A DNA stretch of 64,000 bases, taken from Ornithinibacillus xuwenensis (GTDB lineage Bacteria > Bacillota > Bacilli > Bacillales > Amphibacillaceae). The stretch spans positions 496,001-560,000 of the forward strand of contig NZ_JBDIML010000001.1 in NCBI RefSeq assembly GCF_039614845.1. Reading direction: 5' to 3'. Shown piece by piece: positions 49,561 to 58,439 of the stretch (positions within the stretch are counted from its first letter, which is position 1; every line of letters starts with the position of its first letter). The translations under genes and the position numbers were made by a program. Under the pieces are notes generated by a model. That model saw nothing but the letters and a program-made list of their open reading frames with translations, was not told the origin of the DNA and did not search any database.

Positions 49561-49977
49561 ATGAATATTGCCTTAATTGCTCATGATGATAAGAAGTCTA
49601 GTATAATTGGCTTTGCAATTGCGTACAAACACATACTTGAAAAGCATACACTTTATGCTACTGGTACAACCGGGAAATTAATTTCAGATGAGACAGGTCT
49701 TGCAATACATCGCTTTCAATCAGGTCCAATCGGTGGAGACCAACAAATCGGCGCTTTAATTGCAACGAATGACATGGATATGGTTATATTTTTTCGAGAT
49801 CCATTAACTGCTCAACCACATGAGCCAGACGTGAGCGCCTTAATGCGATTATGCGATGTATTTCAAATTCCATTAGCTACAAACCTCGCTTCAGCTGAAC
49901 TATTTATCCATGGTTTAGAACGAGGAGATTTTCATTGGAGAAATGTGATTAAAACGAAGAAGGATCGTGAAGGATGA
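49561..49977 (+). CDS. mgsA: methylglyoxal synthase
   Basis: MgsA converts dihydroxyacetone phosphate to methylglyoxal, bypassing lower glycolysis when phosphorylated sugars build up. The 138-residue protein shows IALIAHDDKK at the start, TGTTGKLI (phosphate binding), SGPIGGDQQIG, and the catalytic Asp in FFRDPL. GGAGG precedes the ATG. It overlaps bshA by four bases (ATGA). In B. subtilis bshB1 lies between them; it is absent here. Confidence 0.95.
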   Translation: MNIALIAHDDKKSSIIGFAIAYKHILEKHTLYATGTTGKLISDETGLAIHRFQSGPIGGDQQIGALIATNDMDMVIFFRDPLTAQPHEPDVSALMRLCDVFQIPLATNLASAELFIHGLERGDFHWRNVIKTKKDREG

Positions 49978-51107
49978 AAAAAATTGGAATTACCTGTTAC
50001 CCATCAGTGGGTGGTTCAGGAGTCATTGCGACCGAATTAGGAATTTTATTAGCAGAACAAGGTCATGAAATACATTTTATTACATCAAGTCTTCCATTCC
50101 GTTTAAATCGTGTATATCCTTCTATCTATTACCATGAAGTAGAAGTGAGTCATTATCCAGTCTTTCAATATCCGCCGTATGATTTAGCACTAGCTACGAA
50201 AATGGCAGAAGTAATTGATCGTGAACAGTTAGATATTTTACATGTACATTATGCGATGCCTCACGCAATATGTGCCATACTCGCGCGTGATATGGCTAAG
50301 CGAGATGTGAAGATTGTTACAACATTACATGGGACTGATATTACGGTTTTAGGAATTGATAATACATTCAAACGAATGATTAAGTATGGCATAGAGCAAT
50401 CGGATGCTGTAACTGCTGTTTCAGAGGATTTGGTTCGTCAAACCAAAAGCATGATTGACGTAGAGAAGGATATTTCCGTTATTTATAATTTTATTAATGA
50501 ACAAGAATATTTTAAAAAGAACTTAACGCAAATTAAGAGTCAATATGGTATATCAGATGACGAGAAGGTTGTCATTCATATTTCTAATTTTCGTAAAGTA
50601 AAAAGACTTGAGGATATTGTCCACACGTTTCATCTGATTAAAGAAAATGTGAAGGCAAAGCTTTTATTAGTTGGCGATGGACCAGAGTATTCCAATACAT
50701 TTAATTTGGTTCAAAAGCTAGGGATACAGCAGGATGTTTTGTTTGTAGGCAAACAGAAGAATATAAGTGATTTGTTGTCAATTGCTGATTTAAATTTGCT
50801 GTTGTCAGAAAAAGAGAGCTTTGGCTTGGTGTTATTAGAAGCCATGGCATGTGAAGTTCCTTGCATTGGAACAAATGTTGGTGGTATACCAGAAGTTATT
50901 ACACATAATGAAACAGGTTATATTGTCGAGCTTGGTGATATAGAAAGTGCAGCTGCTCATGCTACAGAAATACTTCAAAATGAAGATTTACTTTATACTT
51001 TTTCAAAAAATGCACTACATCATGTTCAAGAAAAATTTCACTCATCAATAATTTTAAGGCAGTATCTCGATTTGTATCAAAAAGTTCTAACAGAAAACAT
51101 AGAATAA
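49974..51107 (+). CDS. bshA: N-acetyl-alpha-D-glucosaminyl L-malate synthase BshA
   Basis: BshA is a GT4 glycosyltransferase that joins GlcNAc from UDP-GlcNAc to L-malate, the first step of bacillithiol synthesis. The 377-residue protein opens KKIGITCYPSVGGSGVIATELG and has the nucleotide-sugar motif EKESFGLVLLEAM (about 278-290). It overlaps mgsA by four bases. YpdA at 16702-17679 would recycle the product's oxidised form. The deacetylase BshB and ligase BshC are not in this window. Confidence 0.95.
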   Translation: MKKIGITCYPSVGGSGVIATELGILLAEQGHEIHFITSSLPFRLNRVYPSIYYHEVEVSHYPVFQYPPYDLALATKMAEVIDREQLDILHVHYAMPHAICAILARDMAKRDVKIVTTLHGTDITVLGIDNTFKRMIKYGIEQSDAVTAVSEDLVRQTKSMIDVEKDISVIYNFINEQEYFKKNLTQIKSQYGISDDEKVVIHISNFRKVKRLEDIVHTFHLIKENVKAKLLLVGDGPEYSNTFNLVQKLGIQQDVLFVGKQKNISDLLSIADLNLLLSEKESFGLVLLEAMACEVPCIGTNVGGIPEVITHNETGYIVELGDIESAAAHATEILQNEDLLYTFSKNALHHVQEKFHSSIILRQYLDLYQKVLTENIE

Positions 51108-51126
51108 GTCTCAGAAAATTTGAGAC
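51106..51126 (+). promoter_or_regulatory. CodY-box-like sequence and small inverted repeat before cca
   Basis: AAGTCTCAGAAAATT (51106-51120) matches the CodY box AATTTTCWGAAAATT at 13 of 15 positions. The same bases form an inverted repeat GTCTCA (51108-51113) / TGAGAC (51121-51126). Either reading is possible; neither is proven. Confidence 0.25.
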
Positions 51127-51143
51127 CAAGAGGTGAATACTCC

Positions 51144-52343
51144 TTGTTATTAACAAAGCCCTTTCAGGATGCATTGCCTATTATTGAAGCTATCGAAGAA
51201 GCCGGTCACCAAGCATACTATGTTGGAGGTTGCGTTCGTGATTTTTTGTTAAATTGTCAAATTGGTGATATCGACATTACTACCTCTGCTAAGCCAGACG
51301 TTATTCAAGCAATTTTTGATGACGTAATTCCTGTAGGGATTGAGCATGGTACAGTAATCGTCCGACATCAAGATGTTTCTTATGAGGTTACAACCTTTAG
51401 AGTGGAAGGTGAATACTCTGATAAGCGCCATCCGGATACGGTTGAATTTATTAATCAAATAGATAAAGACTTAGAACGTCGTGATTTTACTATCAATGCA
51501 CTTGCGATGGATAAAACTGGCGAGATAATAGATTTATTCAATGGGAGAGAAGACCTTGAAAATCGCATTATACGCACGGTAGGAAATGGTAACGAACGGT
51601 TTAAAGAGGATTCACTTCGAATATTAAGAGCAGTTCGGTTTACTAGTCAATTAGGTTTTTGGATAGACGAACATACAAAGCAGGCAATTATAAACGTAAA
51701 ACCAGAAATAGAAGGGCTTGCAATTGAACGAATTACAAAAGAACTCCACAAGCTATTTGCGGGAAATTATGTTGCAAAAGGTTTGGAGTATTTAGTAGAT
51801 CTACATATAACAGCTCATATTCCCATCTTAAAGCAATTTAAAGATATACAGACTTTACAGCATATCACACGGCCACTTTCTTCATTGAGTGAAGTGATAT
51901 GCTTCATCCACCAGCGGGAACCCAATATACAAATTCGTGACATCGTAGCAGAGTGGAAGTGCTCGAATAAAGTACTGAAAAATGCGATGCACTTAAATGA
52001 AGCTATTCGCTATTATAAGTCAAATGGATTAGATAATTGGTTAGTGTATGTATTACCACCAGAATTATATAAAGGATTTTCACAACTTATAGCCGTACTT
52101 CTTTCAGAAAAAGTGGATTTGGAAGCTTTAACTACTATGCATGATAACTTAACAATTCGTTCAAAAAAAGACCTTGCTATAAATGGTAATGATATACTAG
52201 AGATGTATCCAAATCATAAAAAAGGACCATGGATTCATTCTGTACTGATAGATATGGAGAAGCAAGTCGTTCTAGGGAACGTATTCAATACGAAAACAAT
52301 GCTAAAGGAGTGGATAAAATGGAATCCACCCGAAATAAATTAA
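51144..52343 (+). CDS. cca: CCA-adding tRNA nucleotidyltransferase
   Basis: Cca adds or repairs the 3' CCA end of tRNAs. The 399-residue class II enzyme has the head-domain motif YVGGCVRDFLL, the catalytic DxD in GDIDITT, RRDFTINALAMD, and the template region EDSLRILRAVRF. I chose TTG at 51144 because AAGAGGTGA (51128-51136) is spaced 7 bases away and the protein starts in register with homologues. A TTG at 51120 has no binding site. Its last 25 bases overlap birA. Confidence 0.93.
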   Translation: MLLTKPFQDALPIIEAIEEAGHQAYYVGGCVRDFLLNCQIGDIDITTSAKPDVIQAIFDDVIPVGIEHGTVIVRHQDVSYEVTTFRVEGEYSDKRHPDTVEFINQIDKDLERRDFTINALAMDKTGEIIDLFNGREDLENRIIRTVGNGNERFKEDSLRILRAVRFTSQLGFWIDEHTKQAIINVKPEIEGLAIERITKELHKLFAGNYVAKGLEYLVDLHITAHIPILKQFKDIQTLQHITRPLSSLSEVICFIHQREPNIQIRDIVAEWKCSNKVLKNAMHLNEAIRYYKSNGLDNWLVYVLPPELYKGFSQLIAVLLSEKVDLEALTTMHDNLTIRSKKDLAINGNDILEMYPNHKKGPWIHSVLIDMEKQVVLGNVFNTKTMLKEWIKWNPPEIN

Positions 52344-53311
52344 TTCATCTATTATCGGTAAGTAATGACATATTTATCTCTGGACAGGAGATATCGGATA
52401 AACTAAACATTTCAAGAAGCGCGATTTGGAAGCATATGAAAGAATTAGAAAAAGACGGTTATATTATTGAAGCAATTCGTAATAAGGGCTATCGTATTGT
52501 TGATGCTCCTAAAAAAGTAAGTCAAAATACCATTCAATGGGGACTGAATACGGAGTGGTTAGGAAAAACAATCTATCATAAGGAAACAACAACCTCTACA
52601 CAGCATATAGCCCATCAATTAGCACAGGTTAATTCAGCTCATGGCACGGTGGTAATTGCTGATGAACAGACTGCAGGTAAGGGAAGGTTAAGTCGACAAT
52701 GGCATAGTGCTAAACAACAGGGGATTTGGCTTAGTATGATCATTAGACCCAATATATTACCCCATTTAGCACCACAGCTAACCTTATTAACGGCAACAGT
52801 CTTAGCAGATGTACTAAAACATGAATTGAAGCTTGATCCGAAAATAAAGTGGCCGAATGATATCATCATGGATGATAAAAAGATAGCAGGTATTTTAACG
52901 GAAATGCAAGCAGAACAAGACCAAATTCAATATATTGTCATTGGGATGGGGATTAATGTAAATCAACAACAAATTGATTTACCTGCGGATATTCAAGATA
53001 AGGCGACCTCAATAAGTATTGTTTCCGAGAAGAAATGGGATATTACAAACCTAATTCAACTAATCCTAGTACAATTTGAAGAGACCTATGCTGCTTATAT
53101 GAGAAAGGGTTTTTCAGTTATAAAGGAAAAATGGGAGCGTTACGGGTATCGTATCGGTGAAATAACTCGAATAAAGACCCATAAAGAAGTGAATGAAATA
53201 AAAATTATTGGAATAGCTGAAGATGGAGCTTTACTAGCTGAGAGCCTGGATGGTAAAGTAAGTAAGGTTTATTCCGGAGAAATTGATTGGTTTGATAAGG
53301 GAAGCTTCTAA
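52319..53311 (+). CDS. birA: biotin-protein ligase / biotin operon repressor BirA
   Basis: BirA attaches biotin to carboxylases and, with an N-terminal DNA-binding domain, represses biotin genes. The 330-residue protein has the helix-turn-helix (about 8-65, ISDKLNISRSAIWKHMKEL), the biotinoyl-AMP site GKGRLSRQWHS (about 121-131), KWPNDI, and a C-terminal SH3-like domain. AAGGAG precedes the ATG at 52319 inside cca. In B. subtilis panBCD follow; here dinG does. Confidence 0.95.
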   Translation: MESTRNKLIHLLSVSNDIFISGQEISDKLNISRSAIWKHMKELEKDGYIIEAIRNKGYRIVDAPKKVSQNTIQWGLNTEWLGKTIYHKETTTSTQHIAHQLAQVNSAHGTVVIADEQTAGKGRLSRQWHSAKQQGIWLSMIIRPNILPHLAPQLTLLTATVLADVLKHELKLDPKIKWPNDIIMDDKKIAGILTEMQAEQDQIQYIVIGMGINVNQQQIDLPADIQDKATSISIVSEKKWDITNLIQLILVQFEETYAAYMRKGFSVIKEKWERYGYRIGEITRIKTHKEVNEIKIIGIAEDGALLAESLDGKVSKVYSGEIDWFDKGSF

Positions 53312-53354
53312 TGGATTCAAAGTTGAATGACTTCCATATTGTGAGATATGGCAT

Positions 53355-53385
53355 ACTCTTATCGTATACAAGATAAGAGTTTTAT
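53355..53385 (+). terminator. terminator of the cca-birA operon
   Basis: A perfect 9-bp stem (ACTCTTATC 53355-53363, GATAAGAGT 53372-53380) followed by TTTATTC. Confidence 0.75.
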
Positions 53386-53474
53386 TCTTGAAGCAAAGTA
53401 AAGGACACTTAGAAAAAGAATATAGGAATTCTAGATAGTGTAACATAACAATGAATAGTAAAGGTGGTGAGGGA

Positions 53475-56261
53475 ATGGATCGATATGTTGTAATCGATTT
53501 AGAAACGACGGGGAATTCAGCTGCAAATGAAGATAAAATAATTGAGGTTGGGATTGTTGTCATCGAAAACGATCAAATTACCGATGAGTTTTCTACGATG
53601 CTACATCCCAATAAATCAATACCACCTTTTATAACAAAGTTAACAGGTATCACCGATAAAGATGTTGAGCATGCACCGACATTTGAAGATATGGCTGATA
53701 CGATTGTGGAATTATTCGAGAACAGTTATTTAATTGCACACAATGTTCCGTTTGATTTAGGATTTTTGAATGCTGAATTATCTGCAATAGGTAAAAAGAG
53801 ATTAACTAATCCAGTTATTGATACAGTAGAGTTAACGAGAATATTATATCCACAAGCACCGGGATTTAAGCTTGGCATATTGGCGGAATACCTAACTATT
53901 ACACATGAAAATCCTCACCGTGCGTTATCAGATGCATTTGTAACTGCGAAGCTTTTTATTAAGCTAAAGGAAAAACTATCCTCATTACCATATGAGACAG
54001 TTCTTCACTTACTTAAGCTTGAAAAAATGCTGAAATCTGATTTATATCAACTGTTAACTGAGCGAAAAGATGCACTTGCCTTTCATGTGCCCACAGATGA
54101 GGAACACATAACCTTTAAGGGACTTGCATTTCGTAATAATGTGCTTGAGAAAAGAAAGTCAGTTACACTGACTTCATCGTTTGGCGAATATTTGGATTCT
54201 ATTTATGAGAAGGATGGTGCAATGGAGCACCACATGAAGCGTTATGAGAAAAGAGAGGGTCAACGCATCATGTCTGAGGAAACATACGACTCATTTCAAT
54301 CCAAAAAACACGCTTTAATTGAAGCGGAAACTGGTACAGGGAAGTCTTTGGCATACTTATTACCAAGTATCTACGAAGCAGTCAAATCTGAACAAAGAAT
54401 TATCATTAGTACATATACGACACAATTACAATCACAATTGCTAGAGGAAGAAATACCACTAATTCGAAAGTTGGTATCTTTTCCTTTTAAAGTTGCCCTG
54501 TTAAAAGGCAAACAGCATTACATTAGTCTTGAGAAATTTGCGAATGAAGTGAATAGTGATCAACAAGATAATTATGATGTTGCATTAACCAAAGCTATGC
54601 TGCTTGTATGGCTACTAGAAACCGAAACAGGTGATATAGATGAATTACATTTACCATCACATGGGCAATTATTTTATAAACGAATCTCTGCGGATACAGA
54701 AGGTCAAGCAGACCCTGCCTCTCCGTGGTATAAATACTCCTATTATCAAAAGGCACGAAGAAAAGCACAACAAGCAGACATTATTATTACCAATCATGCA
54801 TTGTTATGTACGGATATGTTTAATGAATATCAATTCTTACCTTCCTATGAGAAGGCAATTGTGGATGAAGCGCACCACTTAGAAGAAACAGCTTCTAAGC
54901 ATTACGGGTTGAAACTAGACTATGTCAATATGCAGCAAGTATTAAATCAATTAGGTTCCTTTGGAGAAGGAAAATGGATAGAGAAAATCATCTTTGATAA
55001 TCCTTCTGTTGAGGACAGCATTTCCAAAGAGCGTTGGAACGACCTTTATGCGCTAACAAAATATGAGCTGGATGATTTGTTCCGTACCATTTTTCAGTAT
55101 GTCATCAAACAACATGGCTCGCAAAAAGTTCTTAGTGATGTGGGACGTATTCAATATCGATATGAAACGAGAAAAGAGCAAGAAAACAATTGGCTGACGA
55201 TTAGAGAAATGGCCACACGAATGATATATTATTTACGGGACTTAATTCATTTGCTAACTATGTTAGGACAGGAATTGACTGATAAAGAAATCAAGGAAGA
55301 TGTGCATCATAAGATAGAGATTCTGCAATCCTTTATCGACGGCTTAGAACAGTTATTTTTGTTAGATAATGATGCTACAGATGTCAAATGGATTGAAATT
55401 GAAGCCTACGGAGCAAAAAATGCAGTATATCTTTATAGTGAGCCTGTAAATATTTCTTCTATTTTGGCGGAGAGTTTTTTTGATGTTAAAGATAGTGTAA
55501 TCTTAACGAGTGCTACACTTACCATGAAAAACTCCTTTAGCTTCATTCAAAAACGACTGGGACTTCGTTCTGAGCGCTTAAGTACTAAAAAAATACCATC
55601 ACCATTTTCATATAAGGACCAAGTACGCGTCATGATTCCAGATGATTTCCCCGAAGCGACATATGGGAAAACAGATGATTTTATTACTGCTACGGCAGAG
55701 GCAATTTTATCGTTAGCTGAGATAACCAATGGAAGAATGCTTGTTCTATTTACGTCATATGATATGCTTCGAAAAACCTATTACTTGCTTAAAGAAGCAA
55801 TTGAAAGCGAAAATTTTGTGTTGATCGCGCAAGGAATTTCAAGTGGTAGTAGAGCAAGACTAAAGAAAAATTTTCAAACATTTGACCAGTCTATTCTTTT
55901 AGGAACAAGCTCTTTCTGGGAAGGAGTCGATATTCCTGGAGATGATCTATCCTGTCTGATGATTGTAAGATTACCATTTCAGCCGCCCAACCATCCCGTA
56001 TATGAAGCAAAATCAATTGAGATGAAAAAAAATGGGGAAAATGCCTTTTATGAGCTTGCATTGCCAAATGCCGTGATTCGATTTAAACAAGGATTTGGTC
56101 GATTGATTCGCTCAACCAATGACAGAGGTATCGTTTTTGTATGTGATGCCCGTATTATTAAATCCCGATATGGAAATTATTTTACAGAATCAATTCCAGC
56201 GGTTCCAATTGCATATGATTCGACTGCTAATCTAATGGAAAAAGCAAGCGATTGGTTTTAA
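53475..56261 (+). CDS. dinG: ATP-dependent helicase/exonuclease DinG
   Basis: The 928-residue protein joins an N-terminal DnaQ-type 3'-5' exonuclease domain (about 1-165: VIDLETTGNSAANEDKIIE, ExoII HNVPFDLGFL, ExoIII HRALSDA) to an XPD-like superfamily 2 helicase. The helicase shows Walker A AETGTGKSLAYLLPS (about 280-294), DEAH box VDEAHHLEE and motif VI FGRLIRS. The four-cysteine iron-sulfur cluster of E. coli DinG is not evident, as in other Firmicute DinG proteins. I chose the ATG at 53475, with GGTGGTGAGGG upstream. No clear terminator follows on the plus strand. Confidence 0.94.
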   Translation: MDRYVVIDLETTGNSAANEDKIIEVGIVVIENDQITDEFSTMLHPNKSIPPFITKLTGITDKDVEHAPTFEDMADTIVELFENSYLIAHNVPFDLGFLNAELSAIGKKRLTNPVIDTVELTRILYPQAPGFKLGILAEYLTITHENPHRALSDAFVTAKLFIKLKEKLSSLPYETVLHLLKLEKMLKSDLYQLLTERKDALAFHVPTDEEHITFKGLAFRNNVLEKRKSVTLTSSFGEYLDSIYEKDGAMEHHMKRYEKREGQRIMSEETYDSFQSKKHALIEAETGTGKSLAYLLPSIYEAVKSEQRIIISTYTTQLQSQLLEEEIPLIRKLVSFPFKVALLKGKQHYISLEKFANEVNSDQQDNYDVALTKAMLLVWLLETETGDIDELHLPSHGQLFYKRISADTEGQADPASPWYKYSYYQKARRKAQQADIIITNHALLCTDMFNEYQFLPSYEKAIVDEAHHLEETASKHYGLKLDYVNMQQVLNQLGSFGEGKWIEKIIFDNPSVEDSISKERWNDLYALTKYELDDLFRTIFQYVIKQHGSQKVLSDVGRIQYRYETRKEQENNWLTIREMATRMIYYLRDLIHLLTMLGQELTDKEIKEDVHHKIEILQSFIDGLEQLFLLDNDATDVKWIEIEAYGAKNAVYLYSEPVNISSILAESFFDVKDSVILTSATLTMKNSFSFIQKRLGLRSERLSTKKIPSPFSYKDQVRVMIPDDFPEATYGKTDDFITATAEAILSLAEITNGRMLVLFTSYDMLRKTYYLLKEAIESENFVLIAQGISSGSRARLKKNFQTFDQSILLGTSSFWEGVDIPGDDLSCLMIVRLPFQPPNHPVYEAKSIEMKKNGENAFYELALPNAVIRFKQGFGRLIRSTNDRGIVFVCDARIIKSRYGNYFTESIPAVPIAYDSTANLMEKASDWF

Positions 56262-56346
56262 GGGAACAGGTCATCAGTAGGTAGTCTTAGAAGGGACTAT
56301 GATGCTAATTTAGGGTTCAGGGAGAATGAAGCATTTCTATTTTTAT

Positions 56347-56379
56347 AAAAAAATTACTGATGCGTGAATGCATCAGTAA
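56347..56379 (-). terminator. minus-strand terminator with no gene upstream
   Basis: A perfect 10-bp stem (TTACTGATGC 56354-56363, GCATCAGTAA 56370-56379). On the minus strand it is followed by seven Us (As at 56347-56353); on the plus strand there is no U run. No minus-strand gene reads into it. Confidence 0.6.
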
Positions 56380-56450
56380 CAATGTTGGTATGGTGTTTAG
56401 AAGAATTTTTGGGTTGAAATAAATAAAATCAAAACAAAATATAATTTTGC

Positions 56451-56459
56451 TGATATAAT
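56451..56459 (+). promoter_or_regulatory. candidate extended -10 promoter of the ypmB-aspB region
   Basis: TGATATAAT contains a perfect TATAAT with a TGN extension. There is no good -35 at 17 bases, which an extended -10 can tolerate. Start near 56466. Confidence 0.4.
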
Positions 56460-56591
56460 GTATGTGTTTCATCTTATTTAAGTTCAACTTTACTATATAG
56501 TATAATCAGCGACATAAGAAGTATGTTTAACAATAATTGATAATAAAAGAAGCCATAAAACATGTATATAGAATAATGGAGGTTTAAACTA

Positions 56592-56666
56592 ATGAAATCC
56601 CAACGATTTAATTTAGTGGTTCATGACATAAGAATTAAGGATAAGTTTTTACAAAGTAATGAATAA
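56592..56666 (+). CDS. 24-codon ORF coupled to ypmB
   Basis: A frame of 24 codons beginning MKSQRFNLVV and ending LQSNE has a clear Shine-Dalgarno TGGAGG at 56577-56582 and an ATG 9 bases later. Its stop overlaps the ypmB start by eight bases, while ypmB has only a distant AAGGATA, so ypmB translation may depend on it. It does not resemble YpmA, which sits here in B. subtilis. It could be a small protein or only a leader peptide for coupling. Confidence 0.4.
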   Translation: MKSQRFNLVVHDIRIKDKFLQSNE

Positions 56667-57180
56667 TAGACGATTAAATTTTCCCTCCTGGACAAAATGG
56701 GTTGTTCTTGGCGTACTTCTACTAATGGTAGCTATTATTGCTTTTATTACTTTCCTTTATGTTGATATACAAAATAGTAAAACAGAAGGCTATTTCTCTG
56801 CCGAAAAACGTGTGCTAGATGAAACATCGATAACTAGCATTCGTAATACCATACGATTCCATGGTGATGAAGCGTATCATGTCGTTTATGGTGAAACCGA
56901 GAAAAATAAAGAACAGATTGTCTTTGTACCAAACGATAAAAAGGTGGATCTCACCATTGTCGATCAGGAGGATATCCTATCCTCTGACACCATCGAATCT
57001 GATTGGAAAAAAAATTGTTCTGGATGTGAGCTTAAGAACATTGTACCTGCTATTATTAAAGACAATGTACTATGGGAGATAACATACATAGATGAGGCAA
57101 ATCGATATGTTATTGATTATGTATCCATGTATGATGGAACACAATACGAAGAATTTCGTTTCAAGAAAATGTTTGAATAA
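56659..57180 (+). CDS. ypmB: DUF5590 membrane-anchored protein YpmB
   Basis: The 173-residue protein has one N-terminal membrane helix (about 14-35) and a DUF5590/PepSY-like extracytoplasmic domain, with a short Cys pair (NCSGCELKN). It lies upstream of aspB as in B. subtilis. Its own ribosome-binding site is poor, and its ATG lies within the last codons of a 24-codon ORF. aspB follows after 15 bases. The function is unknown. Confidence 0.85.
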   Translation: MNNRRLNFPSWTKWVVLGVLLLMVAIIAFITFLYVDIQNSKTEGYFSAEKRVLDETSITSIRNTIRFHGDEAYHVVYGETEKNKEQIVFVPNDKKVDLTIVDQEDILSSDTIESDWKKNCSGCELKNIVPAIIKDNVLWEITYIDEANRYVIDYVSMYDGTQYEEFRFKKMFE

Positions 57181-57195
57181 GTGAGGGATATGTAA

Positions 57196-58377
57196 ATGGA
57201 GATTGCAAATAGAGTAAGAACATTAACACCTTCGACAACATTGGCTATCACTGCAAAAGCCAAAGAATTAAAACAAAGTGGATACGATGTAATCGGACTT
57301 GGAGCAGGGGAACCAGACTTCAATACACCGGATTATATTTTGGATGCCGCAAAGAAAGCAATGGACAATGGCTTTACAAAGTATACACCAGCTGGTGGAA
57401 CAAATGATTTGAAGCAAGCTATTGTTGATAAGCTATCTACTGATAATGAGCTATTATATAATTTAGATGAGATTATTGTTACTTCTGGTGCCAAGCATGC
57501 CTTGTATACGCTCTTTCAGGTAATTCTTAATGATGGTGATGAGGTGATTGTACCAACGCCTTATTGGGTCAGTTATCCAGAACAAATAAAATTGGCTGGT
57601 GGATCTCCAGTATTTCTTGAAGGTAAAGAGGAAAATGAATTTAAAATTACGCCTGCACAGCTGGAGAAATCCATTACTGTTAACACCAAAGCAATAATTA
57701 TTAATTCACCAAGTAATCCAACTGGGATGACTTATAGTGAAAGCGAATTGTTAGCCATTGGAGAATTTTGCTTAAAGCATGACATACTAATCATTTCCGA
57801 TGAAATTTATGAAAAGTTAATTTACACAGACGATAAGCATATATCGATTGCACAGCTTTCACCGGAATTAAGGAATCAAACAGTGGTAATTAATGGAGTA
57901 TCAAAATCACATGCTATGACTGGTTGGCGGATTGGATATGCAGCTGGTCCAGTTAAGATAATTAAGGCGATGACAAACCTGGCATCTCATTCAACATCAA
58001 ATCCTACCACAATTGCACAATATGCAACAGTAGCTGCGTACAAAGCCGAAAAGGATCCTACGATTGAAATGAGGAAAGTATTTGCAGAAAGACTTGATGC
58101 ATTATATGATTTAATAGTTGACATTCCAGGAATTACTTGTAAGAAACCTAAAGGTGCTTTTTATCTTTTTCCAAATGTATCGGAAGCAGCTAAGTTAAAT
58201 GGGTTTTCAACTGTTGACGAATGGGTAGCTGCACTATTGGATGATGAGAAGGTAGCTGTGGTTCCAGGCTCTGGATTCGGTGCACCAAATTACATACGTT
58301 TATCCTATGCGATTTCGAAAGAACAGTTAGTAGAAGCAGCAACCCGTATTCGACGATTTGTAGAAAATCGCTTGTAA
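57196..58377 (+). CDS. aspB: aspartate aminotransferase AspB
   Basis: AspB is a pyridoxal phosphate enzyme that makes aspartate from oxaloacetate and glutamate. The 393-residue class I aminotransferase has the PLP-binding Lys in NGVSKSHAMTGWRIG (about 231-245), the NSPSNPTGMTY motif, and the Arg substrate clamp near YIRLSYAIS. GAGGGATA precedes the ATG. It heads aspB-asnS, so aspartate supply and asparaginyl-tRNA synthesis are linked as in B. subtilis. Confidence 0.95.
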   Translation: MEIANRVRTLTPSTTLAITAKAKELKQSGYDVIGLGAGEPDFNTPDYILDAAKKAMDNGFTKYTPAGGTNDLKQAIVDKLSTDNELLYNLDEIIVTSGAKHALYTLFQVILNDGDEVIVPTPYWVSYPEQIKLAGGSPVFLEGKEENEFKITPAQLEKSITVNTKAIIINSPSNPTGMTYSESELLAIGEFCLKHDILIISDEIYEKLIYTDDKHISIAQLSPELRNQTVVINGVSKSHAMTGWRIGYAAGPVKIIKAMTNLASHSTSNPTTIAQYATVAAYKAEKDPTIEMRKVFAERLDALYDLIVDIPGITCKKPKGAFYLFPNVSEAAKLNGFSTVDEWVAALLDDEKVAVVPGSGFGAPNYIRLSYAISKEQLVEAATRIRRFVENRL

Positions 58378-58439
58378 CCTAAGATTTCATCATGATAATC
58401 CCGAAGGATGTAACTTTTTAACTATTGGAGGTAATTTTA

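Larger units (their letters stand above)
56262..56591. other. gene-free spacer between dinG and ypmB
   Basis: This 330-base AT-rich spacer holds a minus-strand terminator-like hairpin (56347-56379). Two plus-strand -10-like sequences are also present: TGATATAAT (56451-56459, extended -10) and TATAAT (56501-56506). It ends in the ribosome-binding site of a 24-codon ORF. B. subtilis has ypmA here; no YpmA-like frame is visible. Confidence 0.5.

Noticed and set aside
58378..58439. T-box leader for asnS
   Set aside because: The gap after aspB is only 62 bases and lacks the T-box sequence AGGGTGGTACCGCG and a terminator.
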